From an uncultured Rhodospirillaceae bacterium (GTDB lineage: Bacteria > Pseudomonadota > Alphaproteobacteria > Reyranellales > Reyranellaceae): DNA of 64,000 bases. The notes under the pieces were generated by a model that made no database searches, was not told where the DNA came from, and saw only the letters and a program-made list of their open reading frames with translations. Position numbers and translations under genes: made by a program. Positions 8,850-16,919 of the stretch are shown here, in pieces (position 1 is the first letter of the stretch; the number at the start of each line of letters is the position of its first letter). Where the stretch lies: the NCBI GenBank assembly GCA_945952105.1, contig CAMFGZ010000004.1:186001-250000 (forward strand), given 5' to 3'.

Positions 8850-8923
8850 GGTAGCGGCCGGCGATGTGATGGTCGGTTTAAACCGCTGCCACGGCCGGTC
8901 CCGAGAGGGGCCGGTTTTCTTTT
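8850..8923 (+). ncRNA. Candidate small RNA ending in an intrinsic terminator
   Basis: The gap between two minus-strand genes holds a plus-strand structure. GGTAGCGG (8850-8857) can pair with CCGCTGCC (8883-8890) with one G-U pair. The enclosed loop carries the palindrome CGGTTTAAACCG (8874-8885), which could form an alternative fold. A GC-rich hairpin with a T-run follows at once. The 5' end is uncertain and could lie near 8820. No known RNA family is recognised and the promoter is weak at best (CATAAT at 8813-8818 has no good -35 box). Confidence 0.4.
8895..8923 (+). terminator. Rho-independent terminator on the plus strand
   Basis: CCGGTCCC (8895-8902), loop GAGA, GGGGCCGG (8907-8914) form an 8-bp stem with one G-U pair, followed by TTTTCTTTT. 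The T-run is on the plus strand, whereas both flanking genes are on the minus strand, so it does not end either of them. Confidence 0.7.
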
Positions 8924-8930
8924 GGGCGCT

Positions 8931-10184
8931 TCACGTCGAGGCGGCGGCCAGTTTCAGAAGCGTCTCGCGATCCTGCGTCACGAGCTTCTTGTAGTCGCCG
9001 ACGATCTTCTCGAGTTCGTCCGCCGGCAACACGCTTTCGAGATCGGTGAACCCCTGCGGCGCGCGCTGCTCGACGATGTCGAGCATCACGTCGATGCCCT
9101 TGCGGCGATTGCTCTCGACGATGCGCGCGGTCGGCGGCAGGCGCCGCTCCTCATAGCGTCGCAGCGCCTTCTCGGGGTCGTCGCCCAGGCTCAGCTCCTG
9201 CGTGATCGCCTCGCCGTCGAGGATCGCCTGCGAGGCGCCGTTCGAGCCGATAGGATACATCGGATGCGCGGCATCGCCCAGCAGCGTGACGCGGCCATGG
9301 CTCCAGCGCGGCAGCGGATCGCGGTCGACCATGGGGAATTCGAGGATCGTGTGCGCGGTGCGGATGACTTCCGGCACGTCGAGCCAGCCGAAGTTCCAGT
9401 CGGCGAAGCGCGGCAGGAAGTCCTCCAGCCGGCCCGGCTTGTTCCAGTCCTCGCGCGAGGGCAGTGCGCCATCGCCCATGTGCAGGTCGCAGATCCAGTT
9501 GATCAGCGCCTCGCCGCGCTCGGCATGGGCGCGGCTGATCGGATAGCAGACGAATTTCTGGTTGTGATGGCCGGCCTGCACCATCGTGTTGCCGCCGAGG
9601 AAAGGCTTGCCGACGGTGACACCGCGCCACATCAGGATGCCCTGCCACTTGGGCGGACCCTCGTCGGGATAATAGTGCGCGCGCACGGCTGAGTGGATGC
9701 CGTCGGCGCCGATCAGGAGGTCGGCCTCGGCGTTCTCGACTGGCATGCCGTCGCGATCGACGAAATGGGCGGCGACCTTGTCGTGGTGCTGCGCGAAGCG
9801 GGAGATGCGCCGGCCGAAGCGGATGCGGCCCGCGCCCAGCATCTCTTGCGCCGCGCGGAACAGGATCATCTGCAGCTCGCCGCGATGGATCGAGAATTGC
9901 GGCCAGGGCAGGCCGGCATGGCGGCCGCGCGGATCGGCCCAGATCGTCTGGCCGTGGCGGTTGGCGTAGCGCAGTTCGCGCGTCTCGATGGCAGTGGCCG
10001 CGAGCGCCGGCTCGAGCCCCAGTCCGCAGAGGATGCGCACCGCACCGGCCTGGATGTTGATGCCGACGCCCAGCGGCCGCATCTCCGACACGGCCTCGTA
10101 GACATGAACCTCGTGGCCCGCACGGTGCAGGCACATCGCGGCGGTCAATCCGCCGATTCCGGCGCCGGCAATGAGGATCTTCAT
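8931..10184 (-). CDS. FAD-dependent aromatic-ring-type monooxygenase
   Basis: A 417-residue flavoprotein hydroxylase (UbiH/PHBH superfamily), using NAD(P)H and O2. The FAD-binding dinucleotide fold is at the N-terminus (MKILIAGAGIGGLTAAMCLH), the DG motif appears as LLIGADGIHSAVR, and the GD motif as GRVTLLGDAAHPMYPIGSNG. The gene-internal ATG at 10184 is preferred because the Rossmann strand begins there; the frame is open further upstream. The closest family look is salicylate or 6-hydroxynicotinate monooxygenase-like, but the substrate is not known. It is the last gene of the operon starting with the thioredoxin at 12551, 8 bp after the DUF971 gene, which is an unexpected place for a catabolic hydroxylase. 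Confidence 0.88.
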   Translation of the reverse strand: MKILIAGAGIGGLTAAMCLHRAGHEVHVYEAVSEMRPLGVGINIQAGAVRILCGLGLEPALAATAIETRELRYANRHGQTIWADPRGRHAGLPWPQFSIHRGELQMILFRAAQEMLGAGRIRFGRRISRFAQHHDKVAAHFVDRDGMPVENAEADLLIGADGIHSAVRAHYYPDEGPPKWQGILMWRGVTVGKPFLGGNTMVQAGHHNQKFVCYPISRAHAERGEALINWICDLHMGDGALPSREDWNKPGRLEDFLPRFADWNFGWLDVPEVIRTAHTILEFPMVDRDPLPRWSHGRVTLLGDAAHPMYPIGSNGASQAILDGEAITQELSLGDDPEKALRRYEERRLPPTARIVESNRRKGIDVMLDIVEQRAPQGFTDLESVLPADELEKIVGDYKKLVTQDRETLLKLAAAST

Positions 10185-10192
10185 GGTGGGCC

Positions 10193-10603
10193 TCAGGTGT
10201 CGCGATTCAGGCCGCGCTTCGCCAGCGCCGCCTCGTAGGCCGCCCAGCGCTCGGCGTGCGTCTCGCTGAGCTCGCGCAGATAGGCCCAACTGTAGATGCC
10301 GCTGTCATGGCGATCGTCGAACACGATGCGGATCGCGTAGTGACCCACCGGCTCGACCGACACGATCTTCACGTGGCGCCGGCCGGCGACGATCTTCTTC
10401 TGGTTGGGTCCGTGCCCCTGCACCTCGGCAGACGGGCTCTCGACACGCAGATATTCGGCGGAAAGCGCGCCGGCATGGCCGTCGGAGAAATCGATCTCCA
10501 GCCGGCCTTTCTCCTTGAAGACGCGCAGCTCGGTCGGCCACGGCGCGGTGGTCGATTCGTAGTTGCCCTCGGCGGGCACGGCCTTGGGAAACTCGGCGGT
10601 CAT
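10193..10603 (-). CDS. DUF971 (gamma-butyrobetaine hydroxylase-like N-terminal domain) protein
   Basis: A 136-residue protein of the DUF971 family, which is also found fused to the N-terminus of gamma-butyrobetaine hydroxylase and to ApbC/Mrp-type ATPases. The family core is visible as [20 protein letters not shown] and [21 protein letters not shown]. The function is not established; a role around iron or iron-sulfur handling is suspected from fusions. The start at 10603 overlaps the stop of the Trm112-like gene by four bases (ATGA), implying translational coupling. About 25 residues precede the core domain. Confidence 0.88.
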   Translation of the reverse strand: MTAEFPKAVPAEGNYESTTAPWPTELRVFKEKGRLEIDFSDGHAGALSAEYLRVESPSAEVQGHGPNQKKIVAGRRHVKIVSVEPVGHYAIRIVFDDRHDSGIYSWAYLRELSETHAERWAAYEAALAKRGLNRDT

Positions 10604-10815
10604 GGCACGTCGCGGAGTTGGCGCGCCTCGCTCACCAGCATGATGGGGATGCCGTCGCGGATCGGATAGGCGAGGCCCGCCTTGCGGCTGATCAGCTCGC
10701 CGGCCGCCGCGTCGTATTCCAGCGTGCCGTGCGTCGCCGGGCAGACGAGGATCTCGAGCAGCTTGGGGTCCACGCCGGCGCGGCGCGGGGCTGCGGATTC
10801 ATCCGATGGGCTCAT
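10600..10815 (-). CDS. Trm112-family small protein (YcaR/UPF0434 type)
   Basis: A 71-residue protein with the Trm112 core: [16 protein letters not shown], then [19 protein letters not shown]. Eukaryotic Trm112 activates methyltransferases; the bacterial YcaR group is less well understood. The zinc-binding cysteines are reduced to the single CPAT site, as in many bacterial members. It is followed with a four-base overlap by the DUF971 gene. Confidence 0.9.
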   Translation of the reverse strand: MSPSDESAAPRRAGVDPKLLEILVCPATHGTLEYDAAAGELISRKAGLAYPIRDGIPIMLVSEARQLRDVP

Positions 10816-10882
10816 GGTGCGGTGCTTTCGCTGGTCTTCGTTGGCTGAAGTATAGCACGCCGCGCCTAGCGGCGGGCGCCGC

Positions 10883-11611
10883 CTAGTTGGTGCGGCCGGA
10901 CGGCCTGTCGGACGGATCTCCGAAGGCGCTCATCTCGAGGAAGGCGATCAGCAGCTTTGCGCGCGCGGTGCTGTCCGCGGCTTCGAGCAGGGCCTGCTTC
11001 TCTGCCGGACCGAACGGCAGCACCATCGACAGCGAGGTGACGAGGTTGGCGTCGGCCGCCTTGTTCACCGCATCCCAGTCGGTCGAGAGCTGGCGGCCGC
11101 GGAAGAAGGCGGCCAGCGCGGCCATCAGCCGCTCGCGGTCGAGTTCGACGACGTCCTCGGCATGGTCGAGATCGGCGCGGTACGGCGAGAAGACCGAGGA
11201 GACGCGGCGGTAGCCGCCCTGGGCGAGGTCGAGTTCGCGCACGATGTCGAAGCGGCAGACGCCGCTCAGCACCAGCATCAGCCGCCCGTCCTCGGTCTCG
11301 TTGAAGTTGGTGATACGCCCGGCGCAGCCGACCCGGTGGACCTTGGGCTTGCCGTCTTCCGACGGCAGCCCGTCGCCGGCGAAGCCGCCGGGTTGCACCG
11401 GTTGGACCATGCCGATCATGCGGGTACCGGCCAGCGCATCGGAGATCATCGCGAGGTAGCGCGGCTCGAAGATGTTGAGCGGCAGCTTGCCGCCAGGCAG
11501 CAGCAGCACGCCCGACAGCGGGAAGATCGGCAGCGTCTCGGGAAGCTGCTCGAAGCTCGGCTCGAACGGATTGCGCCCCGGGCTCGTGGACGAGGGCGCG
11601 CGCTCGCTCAC
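10883..11611 (-). CDS. LON peptidase substrate-binding domain protein
   Basis: A 242-residue stand-alone Lon N-terminal domain without AAA or protease parts. The signature [29 protein letters not shown] near residue 26 onwards is diagnostic (only quoted in part: [14 protein letters not shown]). The C-terminal part is helical. The role is not settled; related stand-alone proteins are thought to bind misfolded substrates or to be adaptors. The GTG start at 11611 lies 10 bp after the thioredoxin stop with no strong Shine-Dalgarno, so translation is probably coupled. A link to protein quality control is inferred from the neighbouring chaperone-like thioredoxin. Confidence 0.9.
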   Translation of the reverse strand: MSERAPSSTSPGRNPFEPSFEQLPETLPIFPLSGVLLLPGGKLPLNIFEPRYLAMISDALAGTRMIGMVQPVQPGGFAGDGLPSEDGKPKVHRVGCAGRITNFNETEDGRLMLVLSGVCRFDIVRELDLAQGGYRRVSSVFSPYRADLDHAEDVVELDRERLMAALAAFFRGRQLSTDWDAVNKAADANLVTSLSMVLPFGPAEKQALLEAADSTARAKLLIAFLEMSAFGDPSDRPSGRTN

Positions 11612-11621
11612 GACGGGGCGC

Positions 11622-12551
11622 TCACGAGAACAGGATCGTCGACAGCCGCTTGCGGCCGTCGACCGAGATGGGATCGGTGAAACCCAGCGCCTCGAAGAAC
11701 TTCAGCAGCTGCTGGCGGGCGGCGGCCTCGTTCCAGTTGCGGTCGGCCTTGATCATCGCGAGCAGCTCGTCGACGGCTTCCTGCTTCTGATTGCCGGCCC
11801 AATAGGCCATGGCGAGATCGAGCCGTGCCTGGAAATCCTTCGGGTCAGCTTCGGCCTTGGCCTTGAGGTCGCCAATGGGGCCCGCATCCTTGGCCTTCTC
11901 GGCGAGGTCGATCGCGGCCTGCGCGGCCACGACGTCGGCGCCGCTACGCTCCTTGGCGGGAATCTGCTCGAGCAGTTCCTTGGCCTGCTCGACGTCGCCG
12001 AGCGAGACCTGGTAACGGGCGAGGCCGGCCAGCGCCACGACGTTGGTCGGCTCGACGCCCAGGATCTCGCTGTAGATCTGGGCGGCGGTGTCCATGTCGT
12101 TCTGGGCGACCGCGGCCTTGGCCTGCTCGAGCAACTCGGCGAGTTCCAGGGCGGCCGGATCGCCGGCGCCACCGGAGGCCTGGACGAGGCGACCGACGAA
12201 TTCCTTGAGCTGGCTCTCGGGCACGGCGCCCATGAAGCCGTCGACCGGACGGCCGCCGAAGAAGGCATAGACCGCCGGAATCGACTGGATGCGCAGCTGC
12301 TGGGCCAGCATCTGGTTCTTGTCGATGTCGATCTTGACCAGCTTGACCGCGCCCTTGGCCTCCTTGACGACCTTCTCGATCATCGGCTGGAGCGTCTTGC
12401 ACGGGCCGCACCACGGCGCCCAGAAATCGACGATGACCGGTACGGTCCGCGAGGCTTCGAGCACGTCCTTGGCGAACTTTGTCTGGTCGCTGTCCTTGAT
12501 CAGGTCGGCGGGGGCAGCCTGCGGCGCGGCGCCCTGCAGCATCGTTTCCAT
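11622..12551 (-). CDS. cnoX: Thioredoxin-TPR fusion protein (CnoX/YbbN type)
   Basis: A 309-residue cytoplasmic protein with an N-terminal thioredoxin fold (residues about 20-125) and a C-terminal tetratricopeptide region (about 140-300). The active site is WCGPC at residues 47-51, so unlike E. coli CnoX (SXXC) it keeps both redox cysteines and may be a working thioredoxin. YbbN/CnoX proteins act as chaperedoxins that hold proteins during oxidative stress and hand them to chaperonins. The ATG at 12551 is preceded by GAGG. It heads the operon reaching down to the FAD monooxygenase. The long upstream extension of the open frame is non-coding. Confidence 0.88.
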   Translation of the reverse strand: METMLQGAAPQAAPADLIKDSDQTKFAKDVLEASRTVPVIVDFWAPWCGPCKTLQPMIEKVVKEAKGAVKLVKIDIDKNQMLAQQLRIQSIPAVYAFFGGRPVDGFMGAVPESQLKEFVGRLVQASGGAGDPAALELAELLEQAKAAVAQNDMDTAAQIYSEILGVEPTNVVALAGLARYQVSLGDVEQAKELLEQIPAKERSGADVVAAQAAIDLAEKAKDAGPIGDLKAKAEADPKDFQARLDLAMAYWAGNQKQEAVDELLAMIKADRNWNEAAARQQLLKFFEALGFTDPISVDGRKRLSTILFS

Positions 12552-12667
12552 AGGTCCTCGAACGGAAGGGGGGAGGTGCGCCCGCAATGTGGCGTTGGCC
12601 CCCGGGGGACGCAAGGGGCGCAGCGGAACGAGCGCCGACGCGTCCGTTTCGCTCCCACTAGTCTGCA

Positions 12668-12685
12668 ATTGCGAGCCATTCTCAT
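12668..12685. promoter_or_regulatory. Fur-like iron box upstream of the ECF sigma gene
   Basis: The sequence ATTGCGAGCCATTCTCAT resembles Fur boxes seen before fecI/pvdS-type genes (pattern TTGCGAATCATTCTCAT), and it contains a 7-1-7 inverted pattern TGCGAGC-C-ATTCTCA. It covers the alternative ATG at 12684, which supports the start at 12705. In alphaproteobacteria RirA or Irr may take over iron control, so Fur binding is an inference. Confidence 0.4.
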
Positions 12686-12704
12686 GGTGGGCTATAGGGA
12701 CAGC

Positions 12705-13232
12705 ATGCCGTCCGACACTGCCCTTCTGTTCATGCAGCACCGGCGCGCCCTGGTGGATTACGCGACGCGCCTGGTCGGCTCCCGCAGCAAGGCGGAGGAT
12801 GTTGTCCAGGAGGCGTGGATACGGCTGCATGCCGCGATGCTCGAGCAGCGGACCATCGCCGAGCCCAAGGCCTATCTCTATCGCATCGTCCACAATCTGG
12901 CGGTCGACGGCCGCGGCGCCGTCGCGCGCGAGGGCCGCATCATCAAGGCGGCCGAGGTCACCGAAGCCGACCAGGTGAGCTTCTCCGGGCCGACGCCCGA
13001 GGGCATCACGCTCTACCGCGACGAGCTGCGCCGGCTGCAGCAGGCGATGGCGGAACTGCCGCCGCGCACGCGGATCGCCTTCCAGATGCACCGGCTGGGC
13101 GGATTCAAGCTGCGCGAGATCGCGCTGCACCTGAAGATCTCCGTGCCGACGGCGCACAAGCTGGTCGTCGACGGGCTCCGGCATTGCCGGAACCGACTGG
13201 AATGGCCGGCCGGAGACGATACGGCCCCATAA
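12705..13232 (+). CDS. FecI-type ECF RNA polymerase sigma factor
   Basis: A 175-residue extracytoplasmic-function sigma factor. Region 2 is visible as YATRLVGSRSKAEDVVQEAW and region 4 as the helix-turn-helix segment FKLREIALHLKISVPTAHKL. Such sigma factors recruit RNA polymerase to a ferric-siderophore receptor gene after a signal passes from receptor through FecR. The start at 12705 has AGGGA seven bases upstream; an ATG at 12684 is also in frame but falls inside the Fur-like box. FecR follows after 79 bp and the receptor gene after that, the classical order. Confidence 0.93.
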   Translation: MPSDTALLFMQHRRALVDYATRLVGSRSKAEDVVQEAWIRLHAAMLEQRTIAEPKAYLYRIVHNLAVDGRGAVAREGRIIKAAEVTEADQVSFSGPTPEGITLYRDELRRLQQAMAELPPRTRIAFQMHRLGGFKLREIALHLKISVPTAHKLVVDGLRHCRNRLEWPAGDDTAP

Positions 13233-13311
13233 AAAGGACGACGAGGACCGTCTATCCTGTGCCCGACCCGACGGTCGGACGAGCGACGGCCCGGACGGGA
13301 TGGAAGGATTG

Positions 13312-14328
13312 ATGACGGCAAGCGTGCACGACGGCCCCGGCGACGCCTCCGAGCAGGCCCTGGAGTGGTTCGTCCTCCTGCAGGACGACCCGCAGGATGC
13401 AGCACTTCGTCGTCGCTTCGAAGGATGGCTGGCTGCGAGTCCTGCCCATGGCGACGCCTGGGCGAGGACGGTGCGCACATCGTCGCTCGCCGAATCGCTC
13501 CTGCCCTTCGACGCGCGCGACTGGGCGGTCGACGGCGTGGTACCCGACAGGGACCGCCTGCGCGCGACCCCTCCCGACCCACAGCGCGCAGCGCTCGGGT
13601 ACCCGCGCCGGCGCCGGATTCCGGTCTGGTGGGCGGCCGGCACGGCCGCGCTGGCCTGCATCGCGCTGTTCCTCGCCGCGCCCTCCCTCCTGGTCCGCCT
13701 GCAGGCGGACTACACGACGGGCAGCGCCGAGCTGCGCGACCTCGTGCTGGAGGACGGCTCGCGCGTGGCGCTGGCGCCCGGCAGCGCCGTCGCGGTGTCG
13801 TATGCGCCGGCAACCCGCACGGTGACTTTGCTGACGGGCGGAGCCTTCTTCGAGGTCAAGCCCGACGCCGCGCGCCCCTTCAGCGTCGCCGCACGCGATG
13901 TCCGCACGACCGTCGTCGGCACCGCCTTCGACGTGAGGCTCGATCCCGACGCGGTCGAGGTCGCGGTCAACGAAGGCAAGGTCCGGGTCGACGGCGGCGG
14001 CAGCGCCGAGTCGTTGACGGCGGGCGAGGCATTGCGCGTCTCCGCGGCAGGCGTCGTCGTCCGCCGCCCGGTGGCGGCCGATGGCGTGGCCGCGTGGCGA
14101 CAGGGATCCCTGATCCTCGAGGATCGGTCCTTCGCCGCGGCGGCAGCGGAGGTCGAACGCTACCTGCCGGCGCGAATCGTGATCGCCGACAAACCGCTCT
14201 CGCGCCGGCCGCTGACCGGCGTCTTCGATCTGCGCGACCCCGAGAAAGGCCTCGACGCCATGGCGGCCGTGCTCGACGCGCGGATCCGCCACGTCACGCC
14301 CTGGCTGATCGTCGTTTCGCCGCGCTGA
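13312..14328 (+). CDS. FecR-family anti-sigma/sigma-regulator
   Basis: A 338-residue single-pass inner-membrane protein. The cytoplasmic N-terminal DUF4880 part (residues about 15-50, ALEWFVLLQDDPQDAALRRR) binds the sigma factor. One membrane helix follows at about 104-128, then the periplasmic FecR domain (VLEDGSRVALAPGSAVAVSY) and a C-terminal STN-like region around 270-335 that contacts the receptor signalling domain. The start at 13312 is favoured over 13300 because GGAAGGA lies just before it. It transmits the ligand signal from the TonB receptor to the sigma factor. Confidence 0.92.
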   Translation: MTASVHDGPGDASEQALEWFVLLQDDPQDAALRRRFEGWLAASPAHGDAWARTVRTSSLAESLLPFDARDWAVDGVVPDRDRLRATPPDPQRAALGYPRRRRIPVWWAAGTAALACIALFLAAPSLLVRLQADYTTGSAELRDLVLEDGSRVALAPGSAVAVSYAPATRTVTLLTGGAFFEVKPDAARPFSVAARDVRTTVVGTAFDVRLDPDAVEVAVNEGKVRVDGGGSAESLTAGEALRVSAAGVVVRRPVAADGVAAWRQGSLILEDRSFAAAAAEVERYLPARIVIADKPLSRRPLTGVFDLRDPEKGLDAMAAVLDARIRHVTPWLIVVSPR

Positions 14329-14441
14329 ACTTTTTTCCGCCGCCGTCCGAAAATTCCCTCGTCGATCCAGTCTCAGCAGCGACGGAACGACAAGCCTGGC
14401 CGCCGCGATGGCTTGCGCTCCGCTTGAGTGGGGAGCGATCG

Positions 14442-16901
14442 ATGGCGTTCAAGAGCGGCAGGCGGCTGGCGTTGGCAGCCGGCATCGTGGCGGCGGCAGG
14501 TGGCGTTCAGGCAGTGCCGTCCTGGGCGCAAGGCGCGGGCGTGGACGGCCAGCATGCGCAGGCCGCGGAACGCCGCAGCTTCAGCATCCCGGCGCAGCCG
14601 CTGCAGAGCGCGCTCGTGCAGTTCGGCCAGCAGGCCGGGCGGCAGATCGGCGCCGACAACAATGTCCTGCGCGGCATCAGCTCGCCGGGCGTGCAGGGAA
14701 CGCTCTCGATCGAGGAGGCACTGCAACGCCTGCTTGCGGGAACGGGACTGACCTACAGCGTCGGGCCAAAGGTCATCGCCGTACAGCGGCCGGCACAGGG
14801 TGCCATCCCGGGCGTGCTGCAACTCGATCCGGTGCAGGTACAGGGCGTCTTCACCGTTCCCTCTCAGGCGATGATCGACAACATCCCGCCAGCCTATGCC
14901 GGCGGACAGGTGGCGACGGGCGGCCAACTCGGTCTGCTTGGTAATCGCGATGTCATGAACACGCCGTTCAACCAGACGAGCTACACGGCGAAGAAGGCGC
15001 AGAATCAGCAGGCGGTTACCCTTCGCGAGGTCTTGAATGACGATCCGTCGATCAGGATCGGGACGCCCAGCGGATCGGCCGGCGTCGATCTCATGAATAT
15101 CCGCGGATTCAGCACCGGTGGAATCGGCACGACTGCCTATGGCGGCTTGTTCGGCCTTCTGCCCGGCGCTTCCATCATGCCCGAGCTCGCCGAACGCATC
15201 GAGGTCCTCAAGGGGCCGAGCGCGATGCTGAACGGCATGGTTCCTCAGGGAAACATCGGCGGCGTCGTGAACGTCGTTCCGAAACGCGCGCCCGACGAGG
15301 ATCTCACGCAGATTACCGCGAATTATCTGTCTTCCGCGCAGTTCGGTGGCCATGCCGACCTCGCCCGCCGTTTTGGCGACGAGAAGCAGTTCGGTGTGCG
15401 ATTCAATGGAGTCTATCGCAACGGCGCCACCGCCTATGACCGCAACACCGACGAGCGCGGGCTGGCCATCCTCGGGCTCGACTTCCGCGGCGATCGCTAC
15501 CGTATGTCTTTCGATCTGGGGTTCCAGCAGCAATATATCGGCGGCCTGCTTTCCTATATCGGCCTCGCGAACGGGGTGCCGCTTCCCAATGCCCCCAATG
15601 CCAGGATCAACCAGGGGCAGCCCTGGTTCGACCAGGGACGCAAGGATCTCTTCGGTGTATTCCGGGGCGAGCTCGACCTCACCGAGCGGGTGACCGCCTA
15701 CGTTGCGATGGGTGCCCACGATTTCCGGTTCACGGGGCTCTACGCGACCAACGTGACGGTCAACAACCTGAACGGCAACGCCACGGCGGCGGCGCCTTTT
15801 ACTCTAAACCGCTACCAGACGTTCAGGACGGCCGAGGCCGGTATCCGCGCGCGCGTCGAGACCGGGCCTATCGGCCACCAGCTCTCGTTCGTCGCGAACA
15901 GCTACGGCAGCGATTTCGGGAACGGGCAGGTATCGGGCGTCGGCTTTGCCACCAACATCTACAATCCCGCGGTGACCGCGCGTCAGAACCTCGCGATAGC
16001 AACAGCGACCAAGACGTCCTGGTCCGGGATGTCCAGTCTAGCCTTGGCCGACACGTTGTCGGGGGCCGACGGACGTGTCCAGCTGACGGTCGGAGCCCGG
16101 CTCCAGCAGGTGCAGTCCGCGAACTTCGATCCGGTATCGGGGCTGCAGACCTCTGCCTATGACCAGAGCGCGCTCAGCCCCTCCGTCGCGCTCGTGTTCA
16201 AGCCCCTCGAGAACGTCTCGGTCTACGGCAACTGGATCCAGGGCTTGCAGCAGGGGACCATCGTCGGCAATGCCTTCACCAATGCCGGGGAGATATTTCC
16301 TCCTTACAAATCGACCCAATACGAAGCGGGGGTGAAGGTCGATTGGGGGCGCCTCACGACCACGATGAGCGTTTTCCAGATTTCGCAGCCCAGTATCCTG
16401 ACGAACGTCGCGAACAACACGCAGTTCCTGGGCGGAGAGCAGGTCAACCAAGGGTTGGAGTTCAACTTTTTCGGCGAGGTGACCGAAGGGGTGCGGGTGC
16501 TTGGGGGCGCCATGTTCCTGAATGCGGCGCTGACCAAGACACAGGGCAATCTCACCAACGGCTGGATAGCGCCGTTCGCGCCGGGTGCGCAGTTCAACCT
16601 CGCCGGCGAATGGGATCTGCCGTTCGCTCCAGGCCTCACGGCTACAGGGCGCGTCATCTACACCGGCCAGCAATATATCGACACGACGTGGCCGCGGCGT
16701 GTCCTGCCGGAATGGACGCGCTTCGATGTCGGTGCACGCTACGCCTTCGAGAATCCCGGCGCGAAGGGCAAGCTGCTCGTGGCCCGCTTCGACGTCAACA
16801 ACGTGCTCGGCGCGAACTACTGGGAAGGAGGAAGCAGCGCAACGACGCTCTTCCTGGGTGCGCCCCGGACCTTCCGGCTCTCGCTTACGGCGGATTTCTA
16901 G
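14442..16901 (+). CDS. TonB-dependent siderophore receptor with STN signalling domain
   Basis: An 819-residue outer-membrane receptor of the FecA/FpvA transducer class. A signal peptide ends near residue 30 (SWAQ). The STN domain spans about 47-115 (FSIPAQPLQSALVQFGQQAG onwards). The plug begins around 170 and carries LREVLNDDPSIRIGTPSGS, MNIRGFS and ERIEVLKGPSAMLNGM. The beta-barrel ends in the aromatic C-terminal strand RLSLTADF. The STN domain means it signals to FecR as well as importing a ferric chelate. The start at 14442 has a GGGGAG site and opens directly into the leader. The ligand is not predictable; PEGI motifs resemble ferric hydroxamate/catecholate receptors. Confidence 0.94.
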   Translation: MAFKSGRRLALAAGIVAAAGGVQAVPSWAQGAGVDGQHAQAAERRSFSIPAQPLQSALVQFGQQAGRQIGADNNVLRGISSPGVQGTLSIEEALQRLLAGTGLTYSVGPKVIAVQRPAQGAIPGVLQLDPVQVQGVFTVPSQAMIDNIPPAYAGGQVATGGQLGLLGNRDVMNTPFNQTSYTAKKAQNQQAVTLREVLNDDPSIRIGTPSGSAGVDLMNIRGFSTGGIGTTAYGGLFGLLPGASIMPELAERIEVLKGPSAMLNGMVPQGNIGGVVNVVPKRAPDEDLTQITANYLSSAQFGGHADLARRFGDEKQFGVRFNGVYRNGATAYDRNTDERGLAILGLDFRGDRYRMSFDLGFQQQYIGGLLSYIGLANGVPLPNAPNARINQGQPWFDQGRKDLFGVFRGELDLTERVTAYVAMGAHDFRFTGLYATNVTVNNLNGNATAAAPFTLNRYQTFRTAEAGIRARVETGPIGHQLSFVANSYGSDFGNGQVSGVGFATNIYNPAVTARQNLAIATATKTSWSGMSSLALADTLSGADGRVQLTVGARLQQVQSANFDPVSGLQTSAYDQSALSPSVALVFKPLENVSVYGNWIQGLQQGTIVGNAFTNAGEIFPPYKSTQYEAGVKVDWGRLTTTMSVFQISQPSILTNVANNTQFLGGEQVNQGLEFNFFGEVTEGVRVLGGAMFLNAALTKTQGNLTNGWIAPFAPGAQFNLAGEWDLPFAPGLTATGRVIYTGQQYIDTTWPRRVLPEWTRFDVGARYAFENPGAKGKLLVARFDVNNVLGANYWEGGSSATTLFLGAPRTFRLSLTADF

Positions 16902-16919
16902 AGGGCGAGGGGCTCTCGC

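Noticed and set aside
8895..8923. Reading the hairpin as the terminator of the FAD monooxygenase operon
   Set aside because: On the minus strand the stem is preceded by A's and is not followed by T's, so it has the wrong polarity.
7461..9692. Long plus-strand open frame (over 700 codons) opposite murJ and the FAD monooxygenase
   Set aside because: It runs antisense to two well-supported genes, its translation is Arg/Gln/Asp-rich low-complexity, and it crosses the intergenic terminator; a by-product of high GC.
13365..14441. In-frame extension of the TonB receptor through fecR
   Set aside because: Overlaps fecR in another frame; the signal peptide begins at 14442.
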